Shown here one piece after another: positions 1 to 9,081 of a DNA stretch of 64,000 bases. The stretch covers positions 48,227 to 112,226 of the forward strand of contig CAYVTZ010000005.1 in assembly GCA_964454685.1 (NCBI GenBank). The letters are read 5' to 3'. The DNA is from CAYVTZ01 sp964454685. Its GTDB lineage: Bacteria > Bacillota > Clostridia > Christensenellales > Christensenellaceae. The position numbers and the translations under genes are program-made. Each line of letters opens with the position of its first letter. Position 1 is the first letter of the stretch. The notes beneath the pieces are model-generated. The model was not told the origin of the DNA. It did no database searches and saw only the letters and a list, made by a program, of their open reading frames with translations.

Positions 1-1
1 G

Positions 2-913
2 TGCATTGCGGCAACGCAGCCGGAAAAGCGCGTCGCAATCGTCGCCAGTTCCGATCTTTCCCACCGCCTAAGCGAGGATGGTCAGTATGGCTATTCTCCA
101 CAGGGCGAGGCCTTTGATTCACAAATCAGCGATATTCTTTCCGGTGCAGAGTTCGGCAGATTGTTCGACATCACGCCCGAATGTATCCGCGAAGCAGGCG
201 AATGCGGGCTGCGCCCCATTGTGATGATGGCGGGCGCACTGGATGGGCTGTCTGTGGAAGGCTCCCTGCTTTCTTATCAAGCGCCGCTGGGCGTGGGATA
301 TGCCGTCGCTGCATACCATGTGGGCGAGCAGGATGCCGAGCGGCACGAATATGCGCAATACACCCGCAGGCTGCTGCAAAAGATGCAGCGCACCCGCAGA
401 AAAGAGGATGCCTATGTGCAGTTGGCGCGCACCGCGCTTGAGCATTACATCCAGACCGGCGAAGCGCTTCCTCTGCCCGACGATCTCCCCGCCGAGCTTT
501 TAGAGACTCGAGCCGCCACCTTTGTTTCACTCAAGTTGCAGGGGGAGCTGCGCGGCTGCATCGGCACACTGGAACCTACGCAAAAAAATGTCGCGCTGGA
601 AATCGTGCGCAACGCCATCAGCGCCGGAACGCAAGACCCGCGCTTTCCTGCCGTGCGGGAGCATGAGCTGCCTGCCATCATATACAGCGTAGATGTCCTG
701 CAAACACCGGAGATCGTCGATTCTCCCGCCGATCTTAATCCGCGCCGCTATGGCGTCATCGTCAGTAAAGGTACGCAGCGCGGCGTATTGCTGCCCAATC
801 TTCCGGGCGTCTTCACCGTTCCGCAGCAAATTGAAATCGCCAAACAAAAGGCAGGCATCCGTTCCGATGCCCCCGTAACGCTGGCACGCTTTAAGGTGGT
901 GAGGCACACATGA
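2..913 (+). CDS. MEMO-AMMECR1 fusion protein (AmmeMemoRadiSam proteins B and A), 5' end missing
   Basis: The reading frame is open from the window edge, so the N-terminus is lost. The first ~125 residues visible are the end of a MEMO/class III dioxygenase-like domain (VAIVASSDLSH, then RPIVMMAGALDG). The remaining ~175 residues are an AMMECR1 domain with its hallmark LRGCIGT and the downstream DPRFPAV stretch. MEMO, AMMECR1 and a radical SAM enzyme form a widespread gene set of unknown biochemical role. Here two of the three are fused and the third follows with an ATGA overlap, which supports a joint function. The substrate is unknown. The identification of both domains is secure; the true start lies upstream of the window. 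Confidence 0.9.
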   Translation, partial: CIAATQPEKRVAIVASSDLSHRLSEDGQYGYSPQGEAFDSQISDILSGAEFGRLFDITPECIREAGECGLRPIVMMAGALDGLSVEGSLLSYQAPLGVGYAVAAYHVGEQDAERHEYAQYTRRLLQKMQRTRRKEDAYVQLARTALEHYIQTGEALPLPDDLPAELLETRAATFVSLKLQGELRGCIGTLEPTQKNVALEIVRNAISAGTQDPRFPAVREHELPAIIYSVDVLQTPEIVDSPADLNPRRYGVIVSKGTQRGVLLPNLPGVFTVPQQIEIAKQKAGIRSDAPVTLARFKVVRHT

Positions 914-1722
914 CCTGTGATCTTTGTCCGCATCGATGCAATATTGCCGAGGGTGCACTGGGGTTATGTCAGGCACGGCGCGCGGTCCGGCGCAGCATCC
1001 TTCCGGACACCTACGGCAAAGTTTCCGCACTGCTGCTCGATCCTGTGGAAAAAAAGCCTTTGGCTATGTTTTTCCCCGGAAGGTCGATCCTTTCTGTTGG
1101 CAGCTATGGTTGCAACATGCGCTGCGGCTTCTGTCAAAACTACGATATTTCCATGCACATGCCCGCCATGGGGCGCACGCGCTATCTTTCGCCGGAGGAG
1201 CTGGCACAGCAGGCGGCCTCCATTCCGCACAACATCGGCATCGCCTTCACATATAACGAGCCGCTCATCGGTCTGGAATATGTGCTGGATTCCGCACATC
1301 TTGTGCGCGAACGCGGCATGAAAACCGTAGCCGTGACCAACGGCATGCTAAGTGAACCCTATCACGAAGCGCTGTTTTCCTGCATTGACGCGCTGAATAT
1401 CGACCTGAAAGGTTTCACAGATTCCTTTTATCGGGAGCTGGGCGGCGATCTGCGCACGGTACTGCGCTTCATCGAAAACGCCTTGCAGCGCTGCCATGTG
1501 GAAATCACCACGCTCATCGTTCCCGGTAAAAACGATGATCCCGCACAAATCGGCGCGCTGTGCGCGTGGCTCGCGGCGCACGGTAATGTGCCGCTGCATC
1601 TGACGCGATATTTCCCACACTATCAGTGCGAAATGCCCGCCACCCCACTTGCCGTGATGCACGATCTGGCAGCCGAAGCACGCAAACACCTCTCTCATGT
1701 ATTTTTGGGGAACTGTGGATGA
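910..1722 (+). CDS. amrS: AmmeMemoRadiSam system radical SAM enzyme
   Basis: This 270-residue protein opens with a Cys-rich segment (CDLCPHRC) and then carries the radical SAM cluster motif CNMRCGFC (CxxxCxxC) near residue 74, followed by QNYDIS, as in pyruvate-formate-lyase-activase-like enzymes. It should bind a 4Fe-4S cluster and cleave S-adenosylmethionine to start a radical reaction. The start codon overlaps the stop of the MEMO-AMMECR1 gene (ATGA), so the two are translationally coupled. The target, possibly a partner protein or small molecule, is not known for this family. Confidence 0.93.
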   Translation: MTCDLCPHRCNIAEGALGLCQARRAVRRSILPDTYGKVSALLLDPVEKKPLAMFFPGRSILSVGSYGCNMRCGFCQNYDISMHMPAMGRTRYLSPEELAQQAASIPHNIGIAFTYNEPLIGLEYVLDSAHLVRERGMKTVAVTNGMLSEPYHEALFSCIDALNIDLKGFTDSFYRELGGDLRTVLRFIENALQRCHVEITTLIVPGKNDDPAQIGALCAWLAAHGNVPLHLTRYFPHYQCEMPATPLAVMHDLAAEARKHLSHVFLGNCG

Positions 1723-2534
1723 TGGAACGTACACCCTCCATTGCTCTGGTTTTGTCCGGCGGCGGCGCAAACGGCGCATATCAAGTTGGCGTGTACTGCG
1801 CTATGGAACAATTAGGTTTGCTTCCCTATACCAAATACCTCAGCGGCACCTCCATCGGCGCGCTCAACGCATTGGTATTTTGTTGCACTCCTTCGGCGCA
1901 ATATTGCGCGGAGGTCTGGCACTCCTTGCGCCTGCCCGCCCTGCTGTCTCCCAAGCGGCACTCCCCCTTCAAGCGAGAAGGGCACGGCTTCTTCTCTTCG
2001 CGGCGCTTTCGTGATCTCATCACGCGGCGCTTCAATCTCACGTTGCTGGGTCAGAACACGCGTCACGCATATGTCTGTGCCTATAATCTTGATGATGAGT
2101 GCATTGAGTTTTTGTGTCTGAATGATCTGCCCCTGCCGGAACAGCTGGATGCCGCGGTTGCCGCCGCCACGCTGCCCGTCGTGTTTGAGCCCATCCACGT
2201 GTGCGGGCATTGGTATTGTGATGCCGGAGCAACGCACGTGCGCGGTCGTGCATGCCTGAACGTACCCGTTGCGCCCGTGCTCGCGCATCATCCGGATGTC
2301 ATCATCGTCGTCACGTTACACCCGTCCGATACGTTCGAGGTTCCGGCCGATTGCAGCGCCCGCATCATTCACATCGCGCCCTCCCGCCCCATCGAGCCTG
2401 CGCGTAATCTGGGAATTTTACACTTCTTTCGCAATTCGCTTGCCGGCAAAATCAAGCTTGGCTATGCAGACGCACTGGAGCTCCTGCGCCCCCTGTCCGG
2501 GGAAATTTGCACGCAGGATCCTTCACACCCCTGA
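1719..2534 (+). CDS. Patatin-like phospholipase
   Basis: A 271-residue patatin-fold lipid acyl hydrolase. It has the oxyanion-hole glycine motif SGGGANGAYQ near residue 13, the nucleophile motif GTSIG (Ser45) and the catalytic Asp in YCDAGA (Asp168), i.e. the Ser-Asp dyad of the family. The start at 1719 is chosen because its ATG overlaps the radical SAM stop (ATGA); an upstream in-frame start at 1626 would run inside that gene. There is no signal peptide, so it is likely cytosolic. Coupling to the AmmeMemoRadiSam genes is clear in sequence; a shared pathway is inference. Confidence 0.88.
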   Translation: MMERTPSIALVLSGGGANGAYQVGVYCAMEQLGLLPYTKYLSGTSIGALNALVFCCTPSAQYCAEVWHSLRLPALLSPKRHSPFKREGHGFFSSRRFRDLITRRFNLTLLGQNTRHAYVCAYNLDDECIEFLCLNDLPLPEQLDAAVAAATLPVVFEPIHVCGHWYCDAGATHVRGRACLNVPVAPVLAHHPDVIIVVTLHPSDTFEVPADCSARIIHIAPSRPIEPARNLGILHFFRNSLAGKIKLGYADALELLRPLSGEICTQDPSHP

Positions 2535-2677
2535 AAAACAAATCCTCACGGCCCGCTCTTTGCAGGCATGTCCATTCAAAAGCGCCCTCCCGCATGTTTC
2601 ACCTGCTCGTAGCACTTTGGCGCGGTTTGTGTTACAATCATTCTGAAAAAATCAGTTCAATCTCAAGGCGGTTTTGT

Positions 2678-4132
2678 ATGCGGACACTTTTTCGGCGGAT
2701 CATTCTACTCACGGCATTGCTGGTCGTGCTTCCTTTCTCTTGCGGCTATGCGCTTACAGATACGCAGTCCACGGCGATTCAGGCATTGCTGGACGATGCC
2801 CGCCGGGTCTCCGGCGTACCGGGGATGTCTGTTGCCATCGTTGACCACGATCAAACCTTCTTCCTCTCTTCCGGCAATGCAAATCGTGAGCAGGCACTGC
2901 AGGCAGACGCATCCACCTTGTATGAGTTGGCTTCCGTCAGTAAAGCGTTCACCGGCATGGGTATTCTGCTGCTGGAGGAACGCGGATTGCTCTCCATGCA
3001 AGATTCGATTCAAACATATTTACCTTGGCTCACGTTCCAACATCGGGGAACCCCCGTCGACATGAGCCGCGTCACACTCAACCATTTCCTGCATCACACC
3101 AGCGGCATCACCAATCAAAAGCACTCCGCCAAAATCCCCGAAGGGAATACGCCGGATATGCTGCAAAAAACCATAGAAGCACTTGTAGATGTCGAATTGG
3201 CGTTTCGTCCCGGAGAGCGCTACGAATACGGAACCACCAATTACGATGTACTCGCGTTGGTCATAGAGCAAGTGTCCGGACAAAAATATGAGGACTATAT
3301 GCAGGAAAATGTGTTTGCCCCGCTGGAACTGCACGATACGTTTCTTGATGCAGACGCAGCAAAAGCGACCGGACGCATGGCGCAGGGCTATCGCACTTCC
3401 TTTTTTCTCACAATGCCCTATCACGCGCCGGAGTATGGCGGAAACAAGGCCGCCGGATACATCATGTCCTCCGCGCAGGATATGGCGCGCTGGATGCGTA
3501 TACAAATGGGAATGATCTCGGTTCCCTCGCTTTTTTCCAATGCCGTCGCGCAGTCCCATCACGGTGATGCCTCTGTCGCCGACACCCACGGCATGCGTTA
3601 TGCGGCGGGTTGGGAGGTCAATGCCGACCAAAGTTTGATTCGTCATGCCGGCAACAATCCCAACTTCTCGACAAACGTATATCTATATCCACAGGAGCAA
3701 ATCGGCATTTGCCTGCTGACCAACGGCGCCAACACCAATACAGACTTCGTGGAACAGATCAAAAATATCTTGGATGGTAGCCCGGCGCAGGCTTACGTCA
3801 TGAGCAGCACACAAATTTTGGATCTCTTCTTTTCCTGCGGCGTCATTCTTCTTTGCCCGCTGACGGTGCTCTTCATCGTGCTGGGCGTGCGCAAACGGCA
3901 GGCAGGCGCTTCGCCCCGCCCCAAACGCAAGTCGCTGCCCATTCTGATCCTGCTTGGCGGAGTCATCGCCTTTTGCATCACATTTCCTATGCTTATCGGG
4001 TTCAACTGGTCTGTGTTATTGGTCTGGCAGGGATATAGCCCGCTTGCTTTTTTGCTCATCCTTCCCTGTTTCGTCGCATCCATCGCATGGTTCTCGGCCG
4101 TCCGGTCGCCGCGCGCCAAGCAATCGTCCTAA
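2678..4132 (+). CDS. Membrane-anchored beta-lactamase-family serine hydrolase
   Basis: A 484-residue protein with a signal peptide or first membrane helix, then a class C beta-lactamase/penicillin-binding-like domain. The catalytic tetrad is S-V-S-K (Ser86, Lys89), the second motif is the Y-G-T-T-N-Y stretch, and an HAGNNPNF segment fits the third (KTG/HxG) motif. About 120 C-terminal residues contain three hydrophobic helices, anchoring the domain outside the membrane. The ATG at 2678 follows AAGGCGG; the longer reading frame from 2507 overlaps the patatin gene and has no such site. Such proteins are usually esterases or D-amino-acid peptidases rather than resistance enzymes. The substrate is unknown. 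Confidence 0.87.
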   Translation: MRTLFRRIILLTALLVVLPFSCGYALTDTQSTAIQALLDDARRVSGVPGMSVAIVDHDQTFFLSSGNANREQALQADASTLYELASVSKAFTGMGILLLEERGLLSMQDSIQTYLPWLTFQHRGTPVDMSRVTLNHFLHHTSGITNQKHSAKIPEGNTPDMLQKTIEALVDVELAFRPGERYEYGTTNYDVLALVIEQVSGQKYEDYMQENVFAPLELHDTFLDADAAKATGRMAQGYRTSFFLTMPYHAPEYGGNKAAGYIMSSAQDMARWMRIQMGMISVPSLFSNAVAQSHHGDASVADTHGMRYAAGWEVNADQSLIRHAGNNPNFSTNVYLYPQEQIGICLLTNGANTNTDFVEQIKNILDGSPAQAYVMSSTQILDLFFSCGVILLCPLTVLFIVLGVRKRQAGASPRPKRKSLPILILLGGVIAFCITFPMLIGFNWSVLLVWQGYSPLAFLLILPCFVASIAWFSAVRSPRAKQSS

Positions 4133-4574
4133 CATGCGGCAGTGCCATAGGCATTCATCGTCTGTGCCCCGCTGTCCGCGCGCTCTTCTTGTTTGAATAT
4201 TTTGTTACGTTTTCGCGTTTCGCTTGCAATTCCCACAGCTAACCCATATAATAAAGTACAAAAGTTTTAGCGTAAATTGATTTATGATAGCTGTGGAAGG
4301 TTGGAGTAGACGTGTCTTCAGGCAAGGCGCAAAAGCGCAGGCATATCGGCACACACACCAGGCTTTCGCAACGCAGCATGAGGGCGCATTTGCCCAAGAT
4401 AACCGACTGTGATCAGTCATGTTGCTCCGGGCTTCGATCAACGCCCTGCTGCATTGTTAGCTGCAATGCCCAGCATGCGGGCATTTCTAGTCGGCCTGCC
4501 GAAACATCATTTGTTTGATCTTTTGAAGTTTGTGGTTTTTTCGGCATCAATACAAAATTACAAGGTGGATTTTT
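4133..4574 (+). other. Gene-free stretch: promoter plus long structured leader
   Basis: These 442 bases hold no convincing gene. A sigma-A-type promoter lies at 4224-4252, and the ~310 nt between it and the next start codon contain at least seven consecutive short hairpins (4327-4502). The segment may be a regulatory leader or an independent small RNA. No match to a riboswitch class known to me was recognised. Confidence 0.5.
4224..4252 (+). promoter_or_regulatory. Sigma-A promoter for the SH3/peptidoglycan-binding gene
   Basis: TTGCAA at 4224-4229 and a perfect TATAAT at 4247-4252 are separated by 17 bp. Transcription should begin near 4259, leaving a leader of about 310 nt. Confidence 0.65.
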
Positions 4575-5921
4575 GTGGTAACAATCATCAAACGGAATCA
4601 AAAATTGCTTGGAGTCTTACTTGCAGTGACGGCAGCGTTGCTGTGCTTGTTTGCACTCCCACAAACCGCAGAGGCAATTCCCGCCTTTGAAGAGGCCATC
4701 ATCATCGCGGACGAGGTCAATATGCGCCTGCGTCCCACGGTGGACTCTCCCTTCGTGCTCAAGCTTACAAACGGAACGCGCGTGGGCGTGTTTTGCGAGG
4801 AAGTAGACGGCTGGTATCGCATCATTTACGGCAACTATCGTGGGTATGTCAGCAAAGATTATGTCTTTCTGCCCTCCACGGATATTTTTGTAGGCAATAT
4901 TCTGGACGACGCAACGCCGGTGCTGCAAAGCCCCTTGGGCGGCGCGCAGGAACTGGCAACGCTGGATGCCGGTGTGGGCGTAACCATCAAAAGCATACAG
5001 GGCGACTTTTATTGCGTAGAATATGGTAACACCTCCGCCGAGGAGTCCTTGCCACAGCCCAGTGAAGAAGCCACGGACGAAATCACCACCGAGGACGCAC
5101 CCATTGAGATAACGACCTCCACGTCTCCCGTTCCGGACTCTTCCGCATCCCCCGCACCCGAGTCCTCCGAGACTCCGGTGGAGGAACTCGCCAACACCGC
5201 CACGCCAACCGGTGCGCATGTCGGCTACGTGAAAAAAGCGGAAGTCAAACCCAGTAAATCTAAAAACCCCGCCACCATGCTCAAAGAGGGCATGAAAGGC
5301 GCAGAAATCGTAAAGATGCAGCGCGAGCTCAAAAGCCGCGGCTTTTTGGATTCCTCCGCAACGGGCGAATTCGGCAGCAAAACCAAGGCGGCAATCATGC
5401 TGTTCCAAGATAAAGCTGGCCTCTCGTCGGATGGCATTGCCGGTGCGCAAACGCTGGAAATGCTGTATGGCGATAACGATATCAAAGTCACTTACGCCGA
5501 GCGCATCGGGCTTTCGGGTGGTGTAGGCCTCACGCCTTGGACAAAGATGGACGACATCTTCTACAAAGGCTGCGTGGCAACCGTCACGGACGTAAAAACA
5601 GGTATCTCTTGGCAGGAAAAGCGCTTTGGCGGCTGGTTCCACGCAGATTGTGAGCCGCTCACCAAGCAGGATTCCGCCAATATGAAAAAAGCATACGGCG
5701 GCTCGTGGAGCTGGGATCGTCGCGCGGTCTGGGTCACCATCGACGGCGTGTCCTATGCCGCATCCATCAACGGCATGCCGCATCTTGGCTATACCATCAA
5801 AGATAATAACTTCCCCGGTCATCACTGCATCCATTTCTACAAAAGCAAGGTGCACGAGACATCGCGGGAATGCCCGCGCCATCAGGCGGCGGTGCAGTAC
5901 GCATATAAATCGGGGAACTAA
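4575..5921 (+). CDS. Secreted SH3-domain, peptidoglycan-binding protein
   Basis: This 448-residue exported protein starts at GTG 4575, placed 6 nt after AAGGTGG; a signal peptide ends near TAEAIP. Two bacterial SH3-like domains follow (first around VNMRLRP...VSKDYV). The second is split by a Ser/Thr/Pro/Glu-rich linker (encoded around 5030-5220) and resumes with HVGYVKK. Then comes a PG_binding_1 helical domain (EGMKGAEIVKMQREL) and a C-terminal domain with conserved Cys, His and Trp (FGGWFHADCEP, FPGHHCIHF). The domains point to binding of cell-wall peptidoglycan. No hydrolase domain is recognised, but the last domain, of unknown function, is conserved enough to be enzymatic. Confidence 0.87.
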   Translation: MVTIIKRNQKLLGVLLAVTAALLCLFALPQTAEAIPAFEEAIIIADEVNMRLRPTVDSPFVLKLTNGTRVGVFCEEVDGWYRIIYGNYRGYVSKDYVFLPSTDIFVGNILDDATPVLQSPLGGAQELATLDAGVGVTIKSIQGDFYCVEYGNTSAEESLPQPSEEATDEITTEDAPIEITTSTSPVPDSSASPAPESSETPVEELANTATPTGAHVGYVKKAEVKPSKSKNPATMLKEGMKGAEIVKMQRELKSRGFLDSSATGEFGSKTKAAIMLFQDKAGLSSDGIAGAQTLEMLYGDNDIKVTYAERIGLSGGVGLTPWTKMDDIFYKGCVATVTDVKTGISWQEKRFGGWFHADCEPLTKQDSANMKKAYGGSWSWDRRAVWVTIDGVSYAASINGMPHLGYTIKDNNFPGHHCIHFYKSKVHETSRECPRHQAAVQYAYKSGN

Positions 5922-5968
5922 GCTGCAAGCCCGTTTGGGTGATGTATGCCAATCATGGAGGTCTTTCT

Positions 5969-7165
5969 TTGAACGGAAAAAAAGTATTGATTTTATGTAT
6001 CGCCATCGCAGTCACAGCATGTCTGGTTTCAGGTATGTTCGTGTATTACTACATGAAATCTCAGGTTTCAGGCAGCGATATTCGTGTGGGTACGGGCAGC
6101 TATCAGGATTTGCAAAAATATTTGGAACTCAGCGATCTGGAAGGTCTCATTCGCAATTATTATTATCAAACGCCGGATGACACTTCCATGACGGCGGGCG
6201 CGCTCAAAGGTATGGTAAAATCGCTGGGCGATCCTTATTCCGCCTATTACACCGAGGACGAGTATAAAGATTATAAGCAGGGCACAGACGGTGTGCTGGT
6301 TGGCATCAGCGCCGTAGTCGGCCCCTATCAAAATTCGGGCGAGCTAAAGGTCGAAAAAGTCTACAGTGGCGGTCCGGCGGAAACGGCGGGTCTGCTGGAA
6401 GGCGATGTCATACTTGCCATTGACGGCGCAACGCTGCGTGATCTGGATTACGATGGCGCAGTCAATCTACTGCAAGGCCCCAGCGGGTCTACGGTGGAGC
6501 TTACCGTGCAATCGGGCAACGATACCAAGGTAGTGTCCGTGGCACGTGCAGATGTGAAAACACAGTATGTTTCCTATACCTCTCTGGATGATGACATTGG
6601 CTTCATCACCATCAACGAGTTTAAAGGCGAATGTGTCAAAGAATTTCAAGATGCACTCAAATTCCTCAAGGACGAGGATTTAAAAGGTGTGGTCATTGAT
6701 ATTCGCGGCAATCTCGGCGGCAATATGAAAGATGCCATCACCATTGCGGACGAAATCGTGCCCGAAGGGTTGATTACCTATACGTTGGATAAAAACAGCA
6801 GCAAGCAGGATTACAAGGCGGATTCTAAATATAACAGCATCCCGCTGAGTGTCCTCGTAGACGGCAACACCACCAGCGCGGCGGAGATGTTTGCAGGCGC
6901 AGTGCAAGACAGCGGACGCGGTAGGATCATCGGTACGCAAACCTATGGCAAAGGCGTCGCGCAAACGGTTTACGATATGCCTTATTCCGGTGGCGGCGTG
7001 AAGCTGACCACAGCGGAATATTACACCCCCAAAGGCGCCAAGATCAATGGTGTGGGTATCACGCCCGATGAAGTGGTAGAGCTTCCCAACACCGGCGAAC
7101 CACTGACCGTCGAAACAGACTCTCAGTTGCAAGCGGGCATCGCCGCAGTCAAGGCGCAACTGTAA
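5969..7165 (+). CDS. S41 family C-terminal processing peptidase with PDZ domain
   Basis: A 398-residue CtpA-type protease. A TTG start at 5969 sits 7 nt after GGAGG; the in-frame ATG at 5939 has no ribosome site. One N-terminal membrane helix anchors it outside the cell. A PDZ domain (around LKVEKVYSGGPAETAGL) is followed by the S41 core with catalytic Ser303 (NTTSAAE) and Lys328 (YGKGVAQ), spaced 25 residues as in CtpA. It should cleave exported proteins near their C-termini. The adjacent wall-binding gene suggests a cell-envelope role. Confidence 0.92.
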   Translation: MNGKKVLILCIAIAVTACLVSGMFVYYYMKSQVSGSDIRVGTGSYQDLQKYLELSDLEGLIRNYYYQTPDDTSMTAGALKGMVKSLGDPYSAYYTEDEYKDYKQGTDGVLVGISAVVGPYQNSGELKVEKVYSGGPAETAGLLEGDVILAIDGATLRDLDYDGAVNLLQGPSGSTVELTVQSGNDTKVVSVARADVKTQYVSYTSLDDDIGFITINEFKGECVKEFQDALKFLKDEDLKGVVIDIRGNLGGNMKDAITIADEIVPEGLITYTLDKNSSKQDYKADSKYNSIPLSVLVDGNTTSAAEMFAGAVQDSGRGRIIGTQTYGKGVAQTVYDMPYSGGGVKLTTAEYYTPKGAKINGVGITPDEVVELPNTGEPLTVETDSQLQAGIAAVKAQL

Positions 7166-7175
7166 GGGGGCACAT

Positions 7176-7427
7176 ATGAATCGAATCGGCAGCGTCGCCA
7201 TCATCATTGAAGGCAACAAGCAGAGCATCGAGCAGGTAAATCAGATTCTTTCCGCTTTCTCGCAAGGTATTACCGCGCGTATGGGCGTGCCCAATCACGA
7301 GAAAAACATTTTCGTGATTTCGCTGATTGTGGAAATGAGCAATGAAGAGCTTGGCGCGATGACGGGTAAGCTGGGCAATCTACCGGATGTAAGTGTCAAA
7401 AGCCTGCTCACCGGCAAAACCTATTAG
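7176..7427 (+). CDS. TM1266-family iron-only hydrogenase system regulator
   Basis: An 83-residue protein matching the small TM1266/ACT-like family: RIGSVAIIIEG at the N-terminus, then ARMGVPNHEKNIFVISLIVE and GAMTGKLGNLPDVSVKS. Family members usually sit beside the FeFe-hydrogenase maturation genes (hydEFG) and are thought to be ligand-binding regulators. No such genes are present here; the neighbours are an S41 protease and a foldase. An AGGGGG ribosome site precedes the ATG. The family call is firm; the role is inferred. Confidence 0.85.
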   Translation: MNRIGSVAIIIEGNKQSIEQVNQILSAFSQGITARMGVPNHEKNIFVISLIVEMSNEELGAMTGKLGNLPDVSVKSLLTGKTY

Positions 7428-7444
7428 CCGATCTGGTATGGCAA

Positions 7445-7488
7445 ATGCCGGCTGAATCGAACTGTTTTCGGGCAGACGGCATCTTTTT
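7445..7488 (+). terminator. Intrinsic terminator after the TM1266 gene
   Basis: ATGCCG at 7445-7450 pairs with CGGCAT at 7477-7482, with further inner pairing (CTG/CAG, CGAA/TTCG), followed at once by CTTTTT. Confidence 0.6.
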
Positions 7489-7656
7489 ATGTGTTCGCCG
7501 CCTTATTTAAAATGCGCATACGGCACAATCAAACGCTGCTCTGTGGCTATTTAACCGGTATATATTATTTAAAAAAAATTCATGTTTCGCACATCGTGCG
7601 TACATACAGAATTGATAAAATTGAAATATCTAAAATTTTTGGAGGAAGAACGAAGA

Positions 7657-8991
7657 ATGAAAAAAATCATCATCATTGCACTGTCCGCAGTGCTCGCTCT
7701 CTCGCTTGCGGCATGCAGCGCCGGAGGCGGCAAGTCCGTTGCCACCGTCAACGGTAACAATATCACCGAAGCGCAGGTCGCAACCGAGTTCAACCGTATG
7801 TTTGAAATGTATGGCATGACCTACGATTCCCTCAGCGACGATAGCTATTTCACGCCGGAAGACGCGCAGCTTTACAAAAACAGTGTGCTGGATCAGCTCA
7901 TCAACTCGCAGTTGATTCTGGAATATGCCAAACAAAACAACATCACACTGACCGATCAAGAAAAGCAGGAATCAGCGCAAAGCGCAAAGGAATATATGAC
8001 CAGCATGCAGTCTATGTTTTCGAGCAATGCGGCCGGCACAGGGGAGGACGGCGCCACCGCCACACCCAACCCACTGGAAGTCAAAAGCCAGTTCGATCAA
8101 TATTTAAAGCAGATGGGGTACAGCGAAAGTACGCTCACCAAGCTGATCGAAGACAGCACACTGATGAACAAAGTCTACGAAGCTGTCGTAGGCAATGTGC
8201 AAGTCACCGAGGCGGATGCCAAGGCAAAGTATGACGAGCTGGTGCAGACCTATACAGATCAGGATCAGCAGGACCCCGCAGCAGCCGTAGATGCTTATCT
8301 GAATGGCGAGCAGGAATTTGAAGTTTATGTGCCGGAAAAAGTCAATGACTCCGCAAAATATGTCAAGCACATCCTCATCAAAATTCCGGATGAAGCCGCG
8401 CAGGAAATCATGACGTTGCAGCAGGAAGGCACGGAGGAAGCTACTGCCGAGGCAGATGCCAAATTGCAGGAAGCGCTGAAAGGCATTCAAACCAAGGCGG
8501 ACGAAGTGCTGGCAAAGGTGCAGGCGGGCGAGGATTTTGACACCCTCATCGCAGAGTATGGAGAAGATCCGGGCATGGCGGAAGGCAGTGAAAACGCGGA
8601 AAAAGGCTATCTTGTTTCCCCCAGTGCCGGTTTCGTGCCGGAGTTTGTTGACGGTTCGCTTGCGCTGAAAAAGCTTGGCGACACCTCCGGTCTTGTTCCC
8701 TCCTCCTATGGCTATCACATCCTGAAATACACGGGAGATTTGACGCCCGGCGCACTGCCCTTTGATGATGTGAAAGAGATGATCATAGAGGCTCTGCAAG
8801 CCGAGCAGGAGAGCGAGGCATGGTTCGTCAAGCTGGACGAGTGGAGAAATTCTTCAAAAATCGCGTATGTAGACGCGGCGTATACGCCCACCGAAGCACC
8901 CGCTGAGGATGCCACAGCCGACGACACTGCCGATCTGGAGCTGGATGTCGCTCCAGAAGACGAAGCCGATCTGGAAGTCGTAGCGGAGTAA
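7657..8991 (+). CDS. prsA: PrsA/SurA-like peptidyl-prolyl isomerase lipoprotein
   Basis: A 444-residue lipoprotein foldase. The signal peptide ends in a lipobox (SLAAC), so the mature protein is tethered to the outer face of the membrane. A SurA-like N-terminal helical region (NNITEAQVATEF...) is followed by a parvulin domain (KYVKHILIKIP...GEDFDTLIAEYGEDPG...SSYGYHILKYTG) with a large insert. The tail is acidic. ATG 7657 follows GGAGGAAG; the earlier in-frame starts lack a ribosome site. Parvulin lipoproteins assist folding of secreted proteins, which fits the exported neighbours. The gene symbol follows similarity of type, not proof of orthology. Confidence 0.86.
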   Translation: MKKIIIIALSAVLALSLAACSAGGGKSVATVNGNNITEAQVATEFNRMFEMYGMTYDSLSDDSYFTPEDAQLYKNSVLDQLINSQLILEYAKQNNITLTDQEKQESAQSAKEYMTSMQSMFSSNAAGTGEDGATATPNPLEVKSQFDQYLKQMGYSESTLTKLIEDSTLMNKVYEAVVGNVQVTEADAKAKYDELVQTYTDQDQQDPAAAVDAYLNGEQEFEVYVPEKVNDSAKYVKHILIKIPDEAAQEIMTLQQEGTEEATAEADAKLQEALKGIQTKADEVLAKVQAGEDFDTLIAEYGEDPGMAEGSENAEKGYLVSPSAGFVPEFVDGSLALKKLGDTSGLVPSSYGYHILKYTGDLTPGALPFDDVKEMIIEALQAEQESEAWFVKLDEWRNSSKIAYVDAAYTPTEAPAEDATADDTADLELDVAPEDEADLEVVAE

Positions 8992-9020
8992 AAAAACCGC
9001 AAAATCATTACGCAGTCAAA

Positions 9021-9080
9021 AGCCACCTGCCTTGTGTCCGTTTTCATGTAACGTGACACACAGCAGGTGGCTTCTTTCTT
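9021..9080. terminator. Bidirectional terminator between convergent genes
   Basis: AGCCACCTGC (9021-9030) pairs perfectly with GCAGGTGGCT (9063-9072), with inner TGTGTC/GACACA pairing, and is followed by CTTCTTTCTT. It lies between the convergent prsA-like and decarboxylase-like genes. Confidence 0.8.
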
Positions 9081-9081
9081 C

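Noticed and set aside
4617..5882. 421-codon minus-strand frame opposite the SH3/peptidoglycan-binding gene
   Set aside because: Its mirror is a secreted protein with recognisable domains and a signal peptide; the reverse has no recognisable features.
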